This document shows positions 1-9,559 of a DNA stretch of 64,000 bases, piece after piece. Source of the DNA: Ashinkailepas kermadecensis. Its lineage: Eukaryota; Arthropoda; Thecostraca; Neolepadidae. The stretch is from the NCBI GenBank assembly GCA_034440615.1, contig JAOTOM010004129.1, positions 124,001-188,000 on the forward strand, in the 5' to 3' direction. Under the pieces are notes generated by a model, which made no database searches, was not told the origin of the DNA, and saw only the letters and a program-made list of their open reading frames with translations. Each line of letters starts with the position of its first letter. The first letter of the stretch is position 1. The translations under genes and the position numbers were made by a program.

Positions 1-245
1 CGAATATTTTGCAACGTAATTTCAGGTAGAGGGATTACCTATTATGTGATAATGCATACAATACCAATGTATTGCATAGGTTTTTCCACGCTATCCAGAA
101 TATAGCTCTTCCTAAATTATGAATATCAAAACCAACCATACAGATATAGTCATAAGTATTCCAATGGCTCGAATTTCAGTCTGAAGGACATCAAAAAATT
201 TTAAATCACACAAAATTCCGTGGCAAATTTCGACATCCTATCGTG

Positions 246-531
246 CCCGTTTCGACATCTCACACCTAACGAAAAGCCATTATTTTAACACTGCGTTGGC
301 GGCTTCACGGAGTCTCCAGCCGTGGCCGCATCGTTCGGAGGGCCGACACAACCCACCTGCCGAAGGTAGCTGAAGACTTGGGTTGCCTCGTCCACCAGTG
401 CACACTCTGTGTTGGGGAAGTGCCGCTCCACAGCCGCCTCTTCTGCTCAGAGTACGCTGGACACTCAGCCAGCAGACGTTCGGACGTGTTAAAATAATGG
501 TTTCTCGTTAGGTGTGAGATGTCGAAACGAG
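246..531. repeat. Imperfect inverted repeat with ~190-bp loop
   Basis: Bases 246-291 and the reverse complement of 486-531 agree at 43 of 46 positions. Weaker similarity continues outward to about 215 and 560. The loop holds a fragment resembling the end of a retrotransposon reverse transcriptase. The structure could be a foldback element or an inverted duplication. No target-site duplication was found. Confidence 0.8.
300..486 (-). pseudogene. Non-LTR retrotransposon C-terminal fragment
   Basis: The minus-strand translation contains NTSERLLAECPAYSEQKRRLW. This resembles the ETxxHLLxECPxYxExR signature found near the C-terminus of many non-LTR reverse transcriptase proteins. Only about 60 residues are present, with no start and no catalytic palm, so it is a dead scrap. 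It lies in the loop of the 246-531 inverted repeat. Family assignment rests on this one motif. Confidence 0.4.
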
Positions 532-1032
532 TACAGCGGAATGTAGAAATCTGCCATTGGAGCATGCCAATTAACATATCGTTTCAGTCCTTCAAGCTCA
601 ATTTGAGTCAATAATGCATGTCTTTGGCTTAATTTTGGAGACAACCAATATATGGATACTTGTGTTAACGATAACGATTGCAATTTCATGGTATCAACAG
701 GTAGCTTTGTTTCGCACACCACACCATAGCTCATCTCTGCATCTGGAATTGTGTCACGAGATGCTTGTGCAATGAATCCGTAATTGTGAGCATGAGCATG
801 CTACTTATTGGCAAAACACTCTTAGGAACAACTCATGGAGACTTCGTAAGCACACGTCAACAAGCACTATGACTATACGTCCTTGGAAAGGATGCCTATC
901 CAGCGCTCAGAAAGTGGTATATTCCACCCTATTTCACGAATAATTTGTCACTGATGTTCAGACGTATCGAGCTGACCGCACTGGAGGCAATCCGGGTTAT
1001 TGGTCAGTCCGATGCGGTGCGGCGTTGCGCTT
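532..1032. other. No recognisable feature
   Basis: A mixed-composition stretch with no convincing coding, RNA or repeat signal. It ends where the 47/54-bp minisatellite starts. Confidence 0.5.
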
Positions 1033-2450
1033 GTGAGCGTCCAGCGCCTCACCCGTAGCTGGGACGGGGCCGCCTACTCCCAGCGAGTGAGCGTCCAGCG
1101 CCTCACCCGTAGCTGGGACGGGGCCGCCTATCCCAGCCGTCCAGCGCCTCACCCGTAGCTGGGACGGGGCCGCCTACTCCCAGCCGTCCAGCGCCTCACC
1201 CGTAGCTGGGACGGGGCCGCCTACTCCCAGCCGTCCAGCGCCTCACCCGTAGCTGGGACGGGGCCGCCTACTCCCAGCCGTCCAGCGCCTCACCCGTAGC
1301 TGGGACGGGGCTGCCTACTCCCAGCCGTCCAGCGCCTCACCCGTAGCTGGGACGGGGCCGCCTACTCCCAGCGAGTGAGCGTCCAGCGCCTCACCCGTAG
1401 CTGGGACGGGGCCGCCTACTCCCAGCGAGTGAGCGTCCAGCGCCTCACCCGTAGCTGGGACGGGGCCGCCTACTCCCAGCGAGTGAGCGTCCAGCGCCTC
1501 ACCCGTAGCTGGGACGGGGCCGCCTACTCCCAGCGAGTGAGCGTCCAGCGCCTCACCCGTAGCTGGGACGGGGCCGCCTACTCCCAGCCGTCCAGCGCCT
1601 CACCCGTAGCTGGGACGGGGCCGCCTACTCCCAGCCGTCCAGCGCCTCACCCGTAGCTGGGACGGGGCCGCCTACTCCCAGCCGTCCAGCGCCTCACCCG
1701 TAGCTGGGACGGGGCTGCCTACTCCCAGCCGTCCAGCGCCTCACCCGTAGCTGGGACGGGGCCGCCTACTCCCAGCGAGTGAGCGTCCAGCGCCTCACCC
1801 GTAGCTGGGACGGGGCCGCCTACTCCCAGCGAGTGAGCGTCCAGCGCCTCACCCGTAGCTGGGACGGGGCCGCCTACTCCCAGCGAGTGAGCGTCCAGCG
1901 CCTCACCCGTAGCTGGGACGGGGCCGCCTACTCCCAGCCGTCCAGCGCCTCACCCGTAGCTGGGACGGGGCCGCCTACTCCCAGCCGTCCAGCGCCTCAC
2001 CCGTAGCTGGGACGGCGCCGCCTACTCCCAGCCGTCCAGCGCCTCACCCGTAGCTGGGACGGGGCCGCCTACTCCCAGCCGTCCAGCGCCTCACCCGTAG
2101 CTGGGACGGGGCCGCCTACTCCCAGCCGTCCAGCGCCTCACCCGTAGCTGGGACGGGGCCGCCTACTCCCAGCGAGTGAGCGTCCAGCGCCTCACCCGTA
2201 GCTGGGACGGGGCCGCCTACTCCCAGCGAGTGAGCGTCCAGCGCCTCACCCATAGCTGGGACGGGGCCGCCTACTCCCAGCGAGTGAGCGTCCAGCGCCT
2301 CACCCGTAGCTGGGACGGGGCCGCCTACTCCCAGCGAGTGAGCGTCCAGCGCCTCACCCGTAGCTGGGACGGGGCCGCCTACTCCCAGCGAGTGAGCGTC
2401 CAGCGCCTCACCCGTAGCTGGGACGGGCCGCCTACTCCCAGCGAGTGAGC
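1033..2450. repeat. 47/54-bp minisatellite, 28 units
   Basis: Twenty-eight copies of a GC-rich unit beginning CGTCCAGCGCCTCACCCGTA. Short units are 47 bp; long units are 54 bp because of an extra GAGTGAG segment. Runs of short and long units alternate. A rare CTGCC variant recurs at 1311 and 1715, 404 bp apart, exactly four short plus four long units, so blocks were duplicated as higher-order repeats. The open frames here come only from the 54-bp period (18 codons) and are not genes. Confidence 0.97.
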
Positions 2451-2997
2451 AGGTCATCGCCGGGGTCGCCGGCAGGTGGGGTGGGCTGCTGATAGCGCGG
2501 CAGACCACTCGGTGGTCTGTGGCCTCCATGGTCCCTGAGTGGCCCTCTCGAGGGCGCTGGAGAGATTACAGGGCACGGCAGTCCGGTCAGCCTCCGCCGC
2601 TGCTCTGTTGGCCAGCTGGCCCGCCGCCTCATTCCCACCCAGTCCCGCGTGACTCGAGACTCACTGCAGAGTGGTGCTCTCGGCTATTCAGAGTGGTCTC
2701 GGCTGGGCTAGATTCCCGTGCCCGAACGTCTTGGCTCCCGAGTCCGGTGTCCGACCTGTGCTGGCTGTGCTGTCGCCAAGTCAATGCAGCCGCAGCCGAA
2801 TCCGCTGGGATTCGGGACGATCTGCCACTCCCCTGATCGGCGCGCCCACCACTCGCCCGCCTGGCTTCCCTGCTCGGCCGGCTCGCCTCCCGTGTCATCT
2901 CTGACGTGTACTAGTGACACCTGGCGGCGAGGTTTGAAAGCCGCTCTCCCCTGGCGTCGGCGGCTGGAACTGGCCGCTCGGCGCTCGCTGCTCCGGT
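2451..2997. other. GC-rich spacer, no gene recognised
   Basis: GC-rich sequence with overlapping open frames on both strands, none of which resembles a known protein. High CpG content explains the open frames. Confidence 0.4.
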
Positions 2998-3153
2998 GAT
3001 GTGGCTGATTTTCTGACGAAATACGGTATCGCAGTGGGGCCCCATCCTTCGTACTCATCAGATCTGGCTCCGTGCGGTTTCTGGATGATTCCGAAGCTCA
3101 ACGTCAACCTAAAGAGGGAGAGAGTCGTGGACGTGAAGTATATGGGAATATAA
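2998..3153 (+). pseudogene. Mariner-family transposase C-terminal remnant
   Basis: A 51-residue open segment reads through a motif containing HPSYSSDLAPCGFWMIPKL. It matches the mariner transposase signature HPPYSPDLAPCDFxLFPKLK, the region that carries the third catalytic aspartate of the D,D34D triad. Here that position is glycine (CGF in place of CDF), and everything upstream is missing, so the enzyme is inactive. It terminates at TAA, 3151-3153. No terminal inverted repeats were found. Family call is firm from the motif; the subfamily is not resolved. Confidence 0.85.
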
Positions 3154-3164
3154 ATATATAGCTT

Positions 3165-3302
3165 CCTAGGAACTTTGGATAAGGGATTGATTGGGGTGGG
3201 AGTATGTACATTTCTAGTACCTTTTCGAGATAGGCTTAACCCAGATGGGCCCCTGTGGCTCTTATTAAGCCTTAATACTTTATGACTTTATGACTTTATA
3301 TG
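3165..3302 (+). mobile_element. CR1-like LINE 3' end, isolated
   Basis: This segment is the near reverse complement of 7533-7675. It ends in the same tandem octamer (TATGACTT repeated) that terminates the LINE copies at 7533 and 33215. The shared block includes a conserved stretch around TGGGCCCCTGTGGCTCTTAT. It is a severely 5'-truncated insertion with only 3' UTR. Octamer-repeat tails are typical of CR1-clade retrotransposons. Confidence 0.75.
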
Positions 3303-4340
3303 CAGGAGTTCGGCGTCAGCGCTTCCCAGCTTCGCCAACGAGAACTTCCACATCTGATTCAAGAAGTGGGGGAGCGGGTACAGCCAGGGCTCAAAAATCG
3401 TATCGTTCTGTCGTCGTGGACGACAACCACGAACGGGGACTTTTGGCGACCACATTTCCATATCATTAGAAATATTATATGTGAAATCATATAAATGGTA
3501 CCTACTATACATAAAATTGACTACGTCACGATATCCGTGTCAAGGTACGCAGGATTGAAACGAATCGGATTGGACCGGGACTGGAAATGTATCCATGCAG
3601 ACCTCTAGAAATGTTGTACCGTGCAGACCTCTACCACCCACCGCCACGCTACCATTTCTTCATTCCCATCGTACGCTTTTGGGTTTCATCTAGTACGCTT
3701 AGCGGCAAAAAAAATGACTCAACGGCAACAAAGTATCGTCGAGACAACCATTCCATCGTTCAGACGACCGCCGACGATACAATTGTCTCCCGTTTAGCAC
3801 AGAGCCAATGGCATGCCTTCTGGTCGCCGGTGGTTGTCGTCCTCGTCCCGGTACCACTTTATGCTCGATGGCAGCGTTACGGAAGTTCCCAACTATGGTA
3901 TACTCAGCGGCTTTGGAGGCAAGCGACTAGACCACGGGTACTAAAACAACACTAGACCTACGTTAAGTAATGAATAATTTATAAAATTAGCTGATGTTTT
4001 AAAAACAATTTCAATTTCAATCCTTTTTTCATGTAGGATGTACGAGAATATTTTTAACTTCATTAAAATCGTTGGAAGAAATCTAGAAGAATATCATTCT
4101 TTTACGCGCATTCCCTCGCTTTCAAATCCGTCCATTTCCCTTTTAAACGCGACGATGTGCGTCGAAGAGTGAAATAGGGAATTGATCACGGTTCTTTATA
4201 CTTGATGGGTAGTGAATGAGTGCGGCAAGATAAAACTACCAAGTTCGAATTATCTGGAGTATTAATCAAACGATTCTTTTCATTTGCGGACTTATATGAG
4301 ACCAAATGAAGTGGTTCGGTCTTAAACAGACTCCAGACAG
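3303..4340. other. No recognisable gene
   Basis: Includes an open frame at 3587-3955 on the plus strand (122 residues) with no recognisable domain. The sequence after 3960 is AT-rich. Nothing here supports a feature. Confidence 0.4.
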
Positions 4341-4364
4341 ACTATTCAGGGCCAGGGTGTAAGG

Positions 4365-4583
4365 GTGACAAAGAGAGTAAGGTCATCCTGTAGATGTGGA
4401 CATTGCGATTGGAAAGGTACTGCACAGAGCATTTACAAACATTCAAAAGTAAAGCACCCAGGTCTACCAGTGTTAAGGGTACTACAAGATAGCCATTTTG
4501 GCCCTGGCAGGCGATTTGATTTGACTTGCAAGACAGCACTGGATCATCAACCATCAAGCTCAGGTGAAAATATTGGTATATGA
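4365..4583 (+). CDS. Possible C2H2-like zinc-finger exon
   Basis: A 72-residue open frame contains CGHCDWKGTAQSIYKHSKVKH, which fits C-x2-C-x11-H-x4-H spacing for a single C2H2-type zinc finger. A usable splice donor (CTCAG/GTGAAA) lies at about 4561. If real, this would be an internal or first exon of a DNA- or RNA-binding protein, or a transposase-associated finger. No partner exon was found, and chance placement of four ligands in a short ORF cannot be excluded. Confidence 0.25.
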   Translation: MTKRVRSSCRCGHCDWKGTAQSIYKHSKVKHPGLPVLRVLQDSHFGPGRRFDLTCKTALDHQPSSSGENIGI

Positions 4584-4959
4584 ATTACATTTGAGTAAAA
4601 TATAGTCACCTAAATGTAATTAGAAAATATATTTTGGTGGGTAGGTACCTACTCAGCAGGCATTGCACTGCAGTTGGTGGCAATGCATACAATATAGGGA
4701 TGGCAAATTTTAGCCACCTGGTGGTTTAAACCATGGTTTAAACCGTGTGGCATAAATTAATTTAAGCCACTCTGGCTTAAATTATATTTCTGGTATGGCT
4801 GGAGGGCAATGATGGACATTCGTTAGGGAAGCATCAATTATAATTCCAAAATGTGCTACACTCCATTTTATTTGCAAAAAATACTCCCTAGAATTCCCCA
4901 AAACTCTGTCTGGGTTCTGGGTATGCACTCCACAAGCCAGATGTTTACCCATTAGGTAC

Positions 4960-5145
4960 GGTTGGTCTAATATGTAGCTCCCTGGATGCCGGTAGTTAGA
5001 TGTCAAAATCCTGGGATTCGTTGATCCCAGGAGATTTCGGGATTTCCAAATACCAATCACGAGATATCCTGTGAATGGTATTTGTAAATCCCAGGATTTT
5101 GACATCCAACTACTGGCATCGAGGGAGATACATATTAGACTGACT
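4960..5145. mobile_element. 186-bp MITE with GTAC duplication
   Basis: Ends GGTTGGTCTAATATGTA and (reverse complement) AGTCAGTCTAATATGTA form about 60-bp inverted repeats that make nearly the whole element a hairpin. GTAC at 4956-4959 and 5146-5149 is the likely target-site duplication. The copy is absent from the homologous opposite arm near 5915, which shows the empty site directly. Confidence 0.75.
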
Positions 5146-5278
5146 GTACATAGCCATTTGATAGCTAGGTACTTATTTTATGTTAGCTGAAAAGTGACTA
5201 TTTGAGCCACATCAATTTGTGCTGTTTTTTGGCATAGTTTTCCCATTATCTTACTGATAATAGTATGTATATGTAGGT

Positions 5279-5545
5279 AGGGATGGAAAAAAGCTGGCTT
5301 AAATTCAATTTATGCCAGCCAGTGGCTTTTCTTAATTTAAGCCGGTTTAAACTGGCTTTTATTATTTAAGCCAGCTTAAATTCACGACACTTCTAAGTCC
5401 CACACTTCTAAGGCTCACAAACCATGGGTGCATTGACAGTGTTGGTATTCAGCACAATACAAGTATAAAATACATGGAATGAAGACCTACTGTGCATGAC
5501 CAGATGGTTAGTGACAGTTTCTAGGCCAAAGTATGGACATTAGGT
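5279..5545 (+). repeat. Dispersed repeat, copy 1
   Basis: Starts AGGGATGGAAAAAAGCTGGC and is nearly identical in the same orientation to 7109-7380. Its first bases resemble the end of the enclosing palindromic element, so both copies may be related element ends. Confidence 0.8.
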
Positions 5546-6154
5546 TGATTCACCTATCATCTAATGCTTTGAAGCTCATCTAATGCTCATCTAATGGATC
5601 TAATGCTCCACTTCCACAAGTGTTAGGGCTAACAGGAATTAATGTGCTACCATACAATGTCATGAAAGGTGTGCAATAGTTGACAATGTGTGCAAAATGT
5701 GCAATAGGTAGACAGATTGCTTACTGTAGCAAACAATAAGCAAACAGATTGCTTACTGTTATCTATGAATATGGGTAGGTAGGTACCTACCTACATATAC
5801 TATTATCAGTAAGACAATGGAAAACTATGTCAAAAACATCACAAATTGGTCTGGCTCATATAGTTACTTTTAAGCTAACATAAAATAGGTACCTAGCTAT
5901 ACAATGGCTAGGTACCCAATGGGTAAAAATCCAACTTGTGGAGTGCATGCCCAGAACCCAGCCAGAGTTTTGGGAAATTCTAGGGAGTGTTTGTTTGTAA
6001 ATAAAATGGAGCATAGCACATTTTGGAATAATTGATGCTTCCCTAACTTTTGTTTGTCACTGCTCTCCAGCCATATCAGAAACATAATTTTAGCCAGGGT
6101 GGCTTAAATTAATTTATGCTGGCTGGTTTAAACTGGTTTAAACCACCAGGTGGC

Positions 6155-7070
6155 TTAACACGCGCCCTGGAGGGCCTCTGAGAATTACGCGCACTGGAGG
6201 GGGGGCGGATTCCGCCCCCCTAAGATCTCGGCTCCTAGTAAAGCTGGAGGAACGAAATTCGCAGGGTGGATGGGCACGGTAGTGAACTCTATTGTGTGCA
6301 ATTTTCGTGACCTTAGGTCAAATGAGGTCAGATTGGAATTTTTTTTTCCAGTTTTGCGTGGCTTGGCTTGTCATCGTTATGGATCGCTGTGATTGTGTTT
6401 AAACGCTCAAAAATGGGCATCAATGATGTTTTGGACATTACTAATGATGCAATGCAGATGTTAGACCCAACATTTGACCTCAGGTCACCTATATAGCACC
6501 ACTTTATCAGGTCAGTTACCTGTTCCAGTTACCGGAACCGGCCGCCCGCCCGACTGCTCCGTCGGGCAGCTCGGAGCAATCGGCTTCATGAAGAAGGGAG
6601 TGAAGTACATGAATAAAGTATGGAAACGCAATGACAAACAGTACAAATGACAACCAGTAGTGCATTTATGGCAACATTCCAGTTGATCAAGTTTGGTTCC
6701 ATTAACCTGTCATGAACTTGACCTGACTGGACCTTGGTGACCTAACATGACCTTGAAACTATACAGCATATCAATATGCATAAAACAAGTCGCTAGTGTT
6801 GCCTAGAACACTTCCCTTTTGTCAGTATACTGGAAGCGCATCAGCGCCGATTTTTGTGGTCTGGCGCTATAACATTTTTTTACTTTAGCGGCCCCTAACT
6901 TGACAAAATTTTGGGCCGATTTCCATTTTTCTGGCTTTAAACGACGTGCCGTTCATTTCTAAGCAGGTACACCGAAAATCGCGTATATCGACCGGTAAAA
7001 TCTGCAGTTATTTGCGAAAAACCGGAGGGGTGGGCGGATTTCGCCCCCCCCCCTCCAGTGCGCGTGTTAA
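6155..7070 (+). mobile_element. TTAA-flanked MITE (piggyBac-like), copy 1
   Basis: TTAA at 6155-6158 and 7067-7070 flanks ends CACGCGCCCTGGAGGG and CCCTCCAGTGCGCGTG. TTAA duplication is the hallmark of the piggyBac superfamily. The left end contains a second inner copy of the terminus (ACGCGCACTGGAGGG) about 30 bp in. The roughly 900-bp interior has no ORF but carries a strong hairpin (GACTGCTCCGTCGGGCAG). Two further full copies occur at 11357 and 52379. It interrupts the palindromic element at 4696-7083. Confidence 0.88.
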
Positions 7071-7108
7071 ATTTGCCATCCCTATATGTAGGTAGGTACC
7101 TACCTACC

Positions 7109-7380
7109 TATATTTAGGGATGGAAAAAAGCTGGCTTAAATTGAATTTATGCAGCCAGTGGCTTTTATTAATTTAAGCCAGTTTAAACTGGCTTTTATTA
7201 TTTAAGCCGGCTTAAATTCACGACACTTCTAAGCCCTTGCATTATTAAGGCTCACAAACCATGGGTGCATTGACAGTGTTGGTGTTCAACACAATAAAAA
7301 GTGTAAAACACATGCAATGAAGACCTACTGTGCATGACCAGATGGTTATTGACAGTTTCTAGGCCAAAGTATGGACACCA
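7109..7380 (+). repeat. Dispersed repeat, copy 2
   Basis: Direct repeat of 5279-5545 at roughly 90 percent identity by eye. It begins immediately after the TAGGTAGGTACCTACC stretch that follows the palindromic element. Confidence 0.8.
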
Positions 7381-7532
7381 GCAGCACCAAAATCATGCAT
7401 TGTAAGTTTCAGTTGCCTCAGTTTGCAAATTCAGCGCTGGGATGACCATTAAATTTAGTGCTGGGGTAACATAAGCATGCAAAATATCCTATCAGCCACA
7501 TGAGTTCCCTAATGCCTTGTAGTATTTTGGAG

Positions 7533-8315
7533 GTCATAAAGTCATAAAGTATTAAGGCTTAATAAGAGCCACAGGGGCCCATCTGGGTTAAGCCTATCTA
7601 GAAAATGTACTAGAAATGTACATACTCCCACCCCAATCAATCCCTTATCCCAAGTTCCTAGGAAGCTATATATCCCAGCCCATCTAACACCACTCACTTG
7701 CTACCGCCTAACACCCTCAATAATCACAAGCTCCTCCCATCACACCCATCGTGCCACCATAGACAACCTCATCAGCATCACATCCCGAAGGAAGGTGCCG
7801 AATCCACTGCTAGGCACATCCCACAGAAATTCATAAAGCGTTCAGACTTAATAAGAGACTCGCTTGCTATTGCATAATACACTCAACAATTACAAACTCC
7901 TCCCATCATACCCATTGTGCTACCATAGACAATCTCATCAGTATCACATCCCGAAGGAAGGTGCTGAATCCACTGCTAGGTACACCCTATATAAAGTTAT
8001 AAAGCATTTAGACTTAATAAGAGACTCACTTGCTATTTCATAACACACTCAACAATTACAAACTCCTCCCAACTCACACTCCTCCCTGTCGATCGACCTT
8101 CCCTGGAATACAGAAAAACAATCCCCCTATTCTTATAATGATTGTCTATGCCGTTTTTTAAAGATGTTCAGTGTGTTGCTCCTGACAATGGTTCCTGGCA
8201 GCTGGTTCCAGTGTTCTACTACCCTGTTGGTGAAGAAAGACTGTCTTAACCTTGTCCTGCTGTGATTAACTTTAATTTTGAATTGATGACCTCTTTGGGT
8301 TCTTAAAATGTGAGA
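7533..8315 (-). mobile_element. CR1-like LINE 3' fragment
   Basis: On the minus strand, 8313-8143 encodes an intact C-terminal tail including RGHQFKIKVNHSRTRLRQSF and NRVVEHWNQLPGTIV. This is the conserved end of CR1/L2-type ORF2 (consensus FFSQRVVxxWNxLPxxVV), followed by a stop. The 3' UTR runs down to 7533 and ends in the tandem TATGACTT octamer. The UTR holds about 2.3 copies of a 166-bp tandem repeat (7692-8075). The upstream polymerase is missing, so the copy is 5'-truncated. Confidence 0.85.
7692..8075 (-). repeat. 166-bp tandem repeat inside LINE 3' UTR
   Basis: The block starting ACTCACTTGCTA recurs at 7692, 7858 and 8024, exactly 166 bp apart. Each period ends in a diverged copy of the LINE tail itself (TCATAAAG followed by AGACTTAATAAGAG). 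This suggests repeated tail units rather than random duplication. Confidence 0.85.
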
Positions 8316-8568
8316 TACGCAAACAAAGCTAGATACCTACCTACTTAGGTCAAACTTTCATTGTTTAGGTAACAAATGTGCTAGTCCCTCCAAGGAAGTA
8401 GGGGTAGGTGTGCCCCCCAAAATCAATGGTTTATATCAGGCTGGATATATTGGGCTATGATGGACCTAAATACAGACAAAATGTCTTGTTGACCTGACCA
8501 ACAAGTTAACCATAGTTTGAATTTTCAAGCCAGGTTTACAACTATTGCCATATATTGACACATGCATC

Positions 8569-8702
8569 CAGCGGCGCAACCTGAGGGGGGCTAAAGTGGC
8601 TATAGCACCCTCCAGAAGCAACTCAGGGGGCCCATAAGGGCCCCCTGTCTTGCTTCTGGAGGAGGCTATAGCCCCTTTGGCCCCCCTCTGGTTGTGCCAC
8701 TG
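8569..8702. mobile_element. hAT-type MITE, 134 bp
   Basis: Ends CAGCGGCGCAACCTGAGG and (reverse complement) CAGTGGCACAACCAGAGG are hAT-style CAG-starting inverted repeats. The 8-bp target duplication CATGCATC (8561-8568) versus CATACATC (8703-8710) differs at one base. Almost the entire element is a hairpin with arms of about 55 bp. No coding capacity. Confidence 0.88.
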
Positions 8703-8964
8703 CATACATCACAACACAGCACACACAATCCCAGTGTCCTGAAATTCATAATTTTAAGTGGAAATCCCTGTTTTTTTTTTACCTCACTTGAGATGCTGGA
8801 GCTGGGGTTTAAGTATTCTGTCATTCGTGCATGCAGTGGTGCTAAAAGTATTTTGGACGACTCCACATGTCTAGGAGATTTGTTTCGACGTATAACTCGT
8901 GCTTTTCGCGCCAAATTAATATGTTGAGACAAAATAAGATTTTCTGACAAAATGCATCTGGAAG

Positions 8965-9559
8965 TTAACCCGCAACCCGGTGGGGGGGGGGGGTTACTAG
9001 TAACCGCCCCCCACCCCCTCCGTTTTTCTCGAGTAATTTCCGGACCGTTTGGCGGATCGCGATGAAACTTCGTATACCTTATCGGACATCAATTTGACAT
9101 CGGCTCAGAAATTTTTAGGTCGAGGTCATGCCAGGTCACTAACCTATGGTCATTTTAGTGGAGGCATGTCCGCCGCTCGAAGACCTGACCTGACCTGTGG
9201 CGGCACGTGACCTTGACCTGACCTTGACCAAAAGTCATCCGATGAACGCTCATTGGACGCGACAACATGATACGAGACGTTAGGTGTCTTTCTCTGCCTT
9301 CAACGATCAAAACTGTGAGTTTTATATAGTCTCAATATTTTACACTATTTTTTTACCTTATTTGACCTCCCTGTGACGTTACAGTTGATCTCAGCGAGGT
9401 CAACCAGAGTGTTTTGAGATGAGACTGAGCATAGATTCCGAATGGCGTTGGATTTTTTCCCTAGCTATAATAGTTCCTGAGATACCAGGGGGGGTTACTA
9501 GTAACCCCCCTCCCCACCAGGTTGAGTGTGGCTGGACACCCCACCGGGGTGCGGGTTAA
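8965..9559. mobile_element. TTAA-flanked MITE, second family
   Basis: TTAA at 8965-8968 and 9556-9559 flanks CCCGCAACCCGGTGGGG and CCCCACCGGGGTGCGGG (16 of 17 paired). Just inside each end is GGTTACTAGTAACC, a perfect palindrome. The interior of about 560 bp has no ORF. Ends differ from the CACGCGC family, so this is a separate piggyBac-like non-autonomous family. Confidence 0.85.

Larger units (their letters stand above)
4696..7083. mobile_element. Palindromic TA-rich DNA element, nested
   Basis: The termini AGGGATGGCAAATTT (4696) and AAATTTGCCATCCCT (ending 7083) are inverted repeats flanked by TATA-like sequence. Arms of several hundred bases fold back: 4696-5290 pairs with 5776-6154. Both ends carry a motif in which GGTTTAAACC-type palindromes alternate. 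The right arm is split just inside its end by the TTAA MITE at 6155-7070, and the left arm contains the separate element at 4960-5145. No coding capacity was seen, so it is a non-autonomous foldback-type element of unassigned superfamily. Confidence 0.7.
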
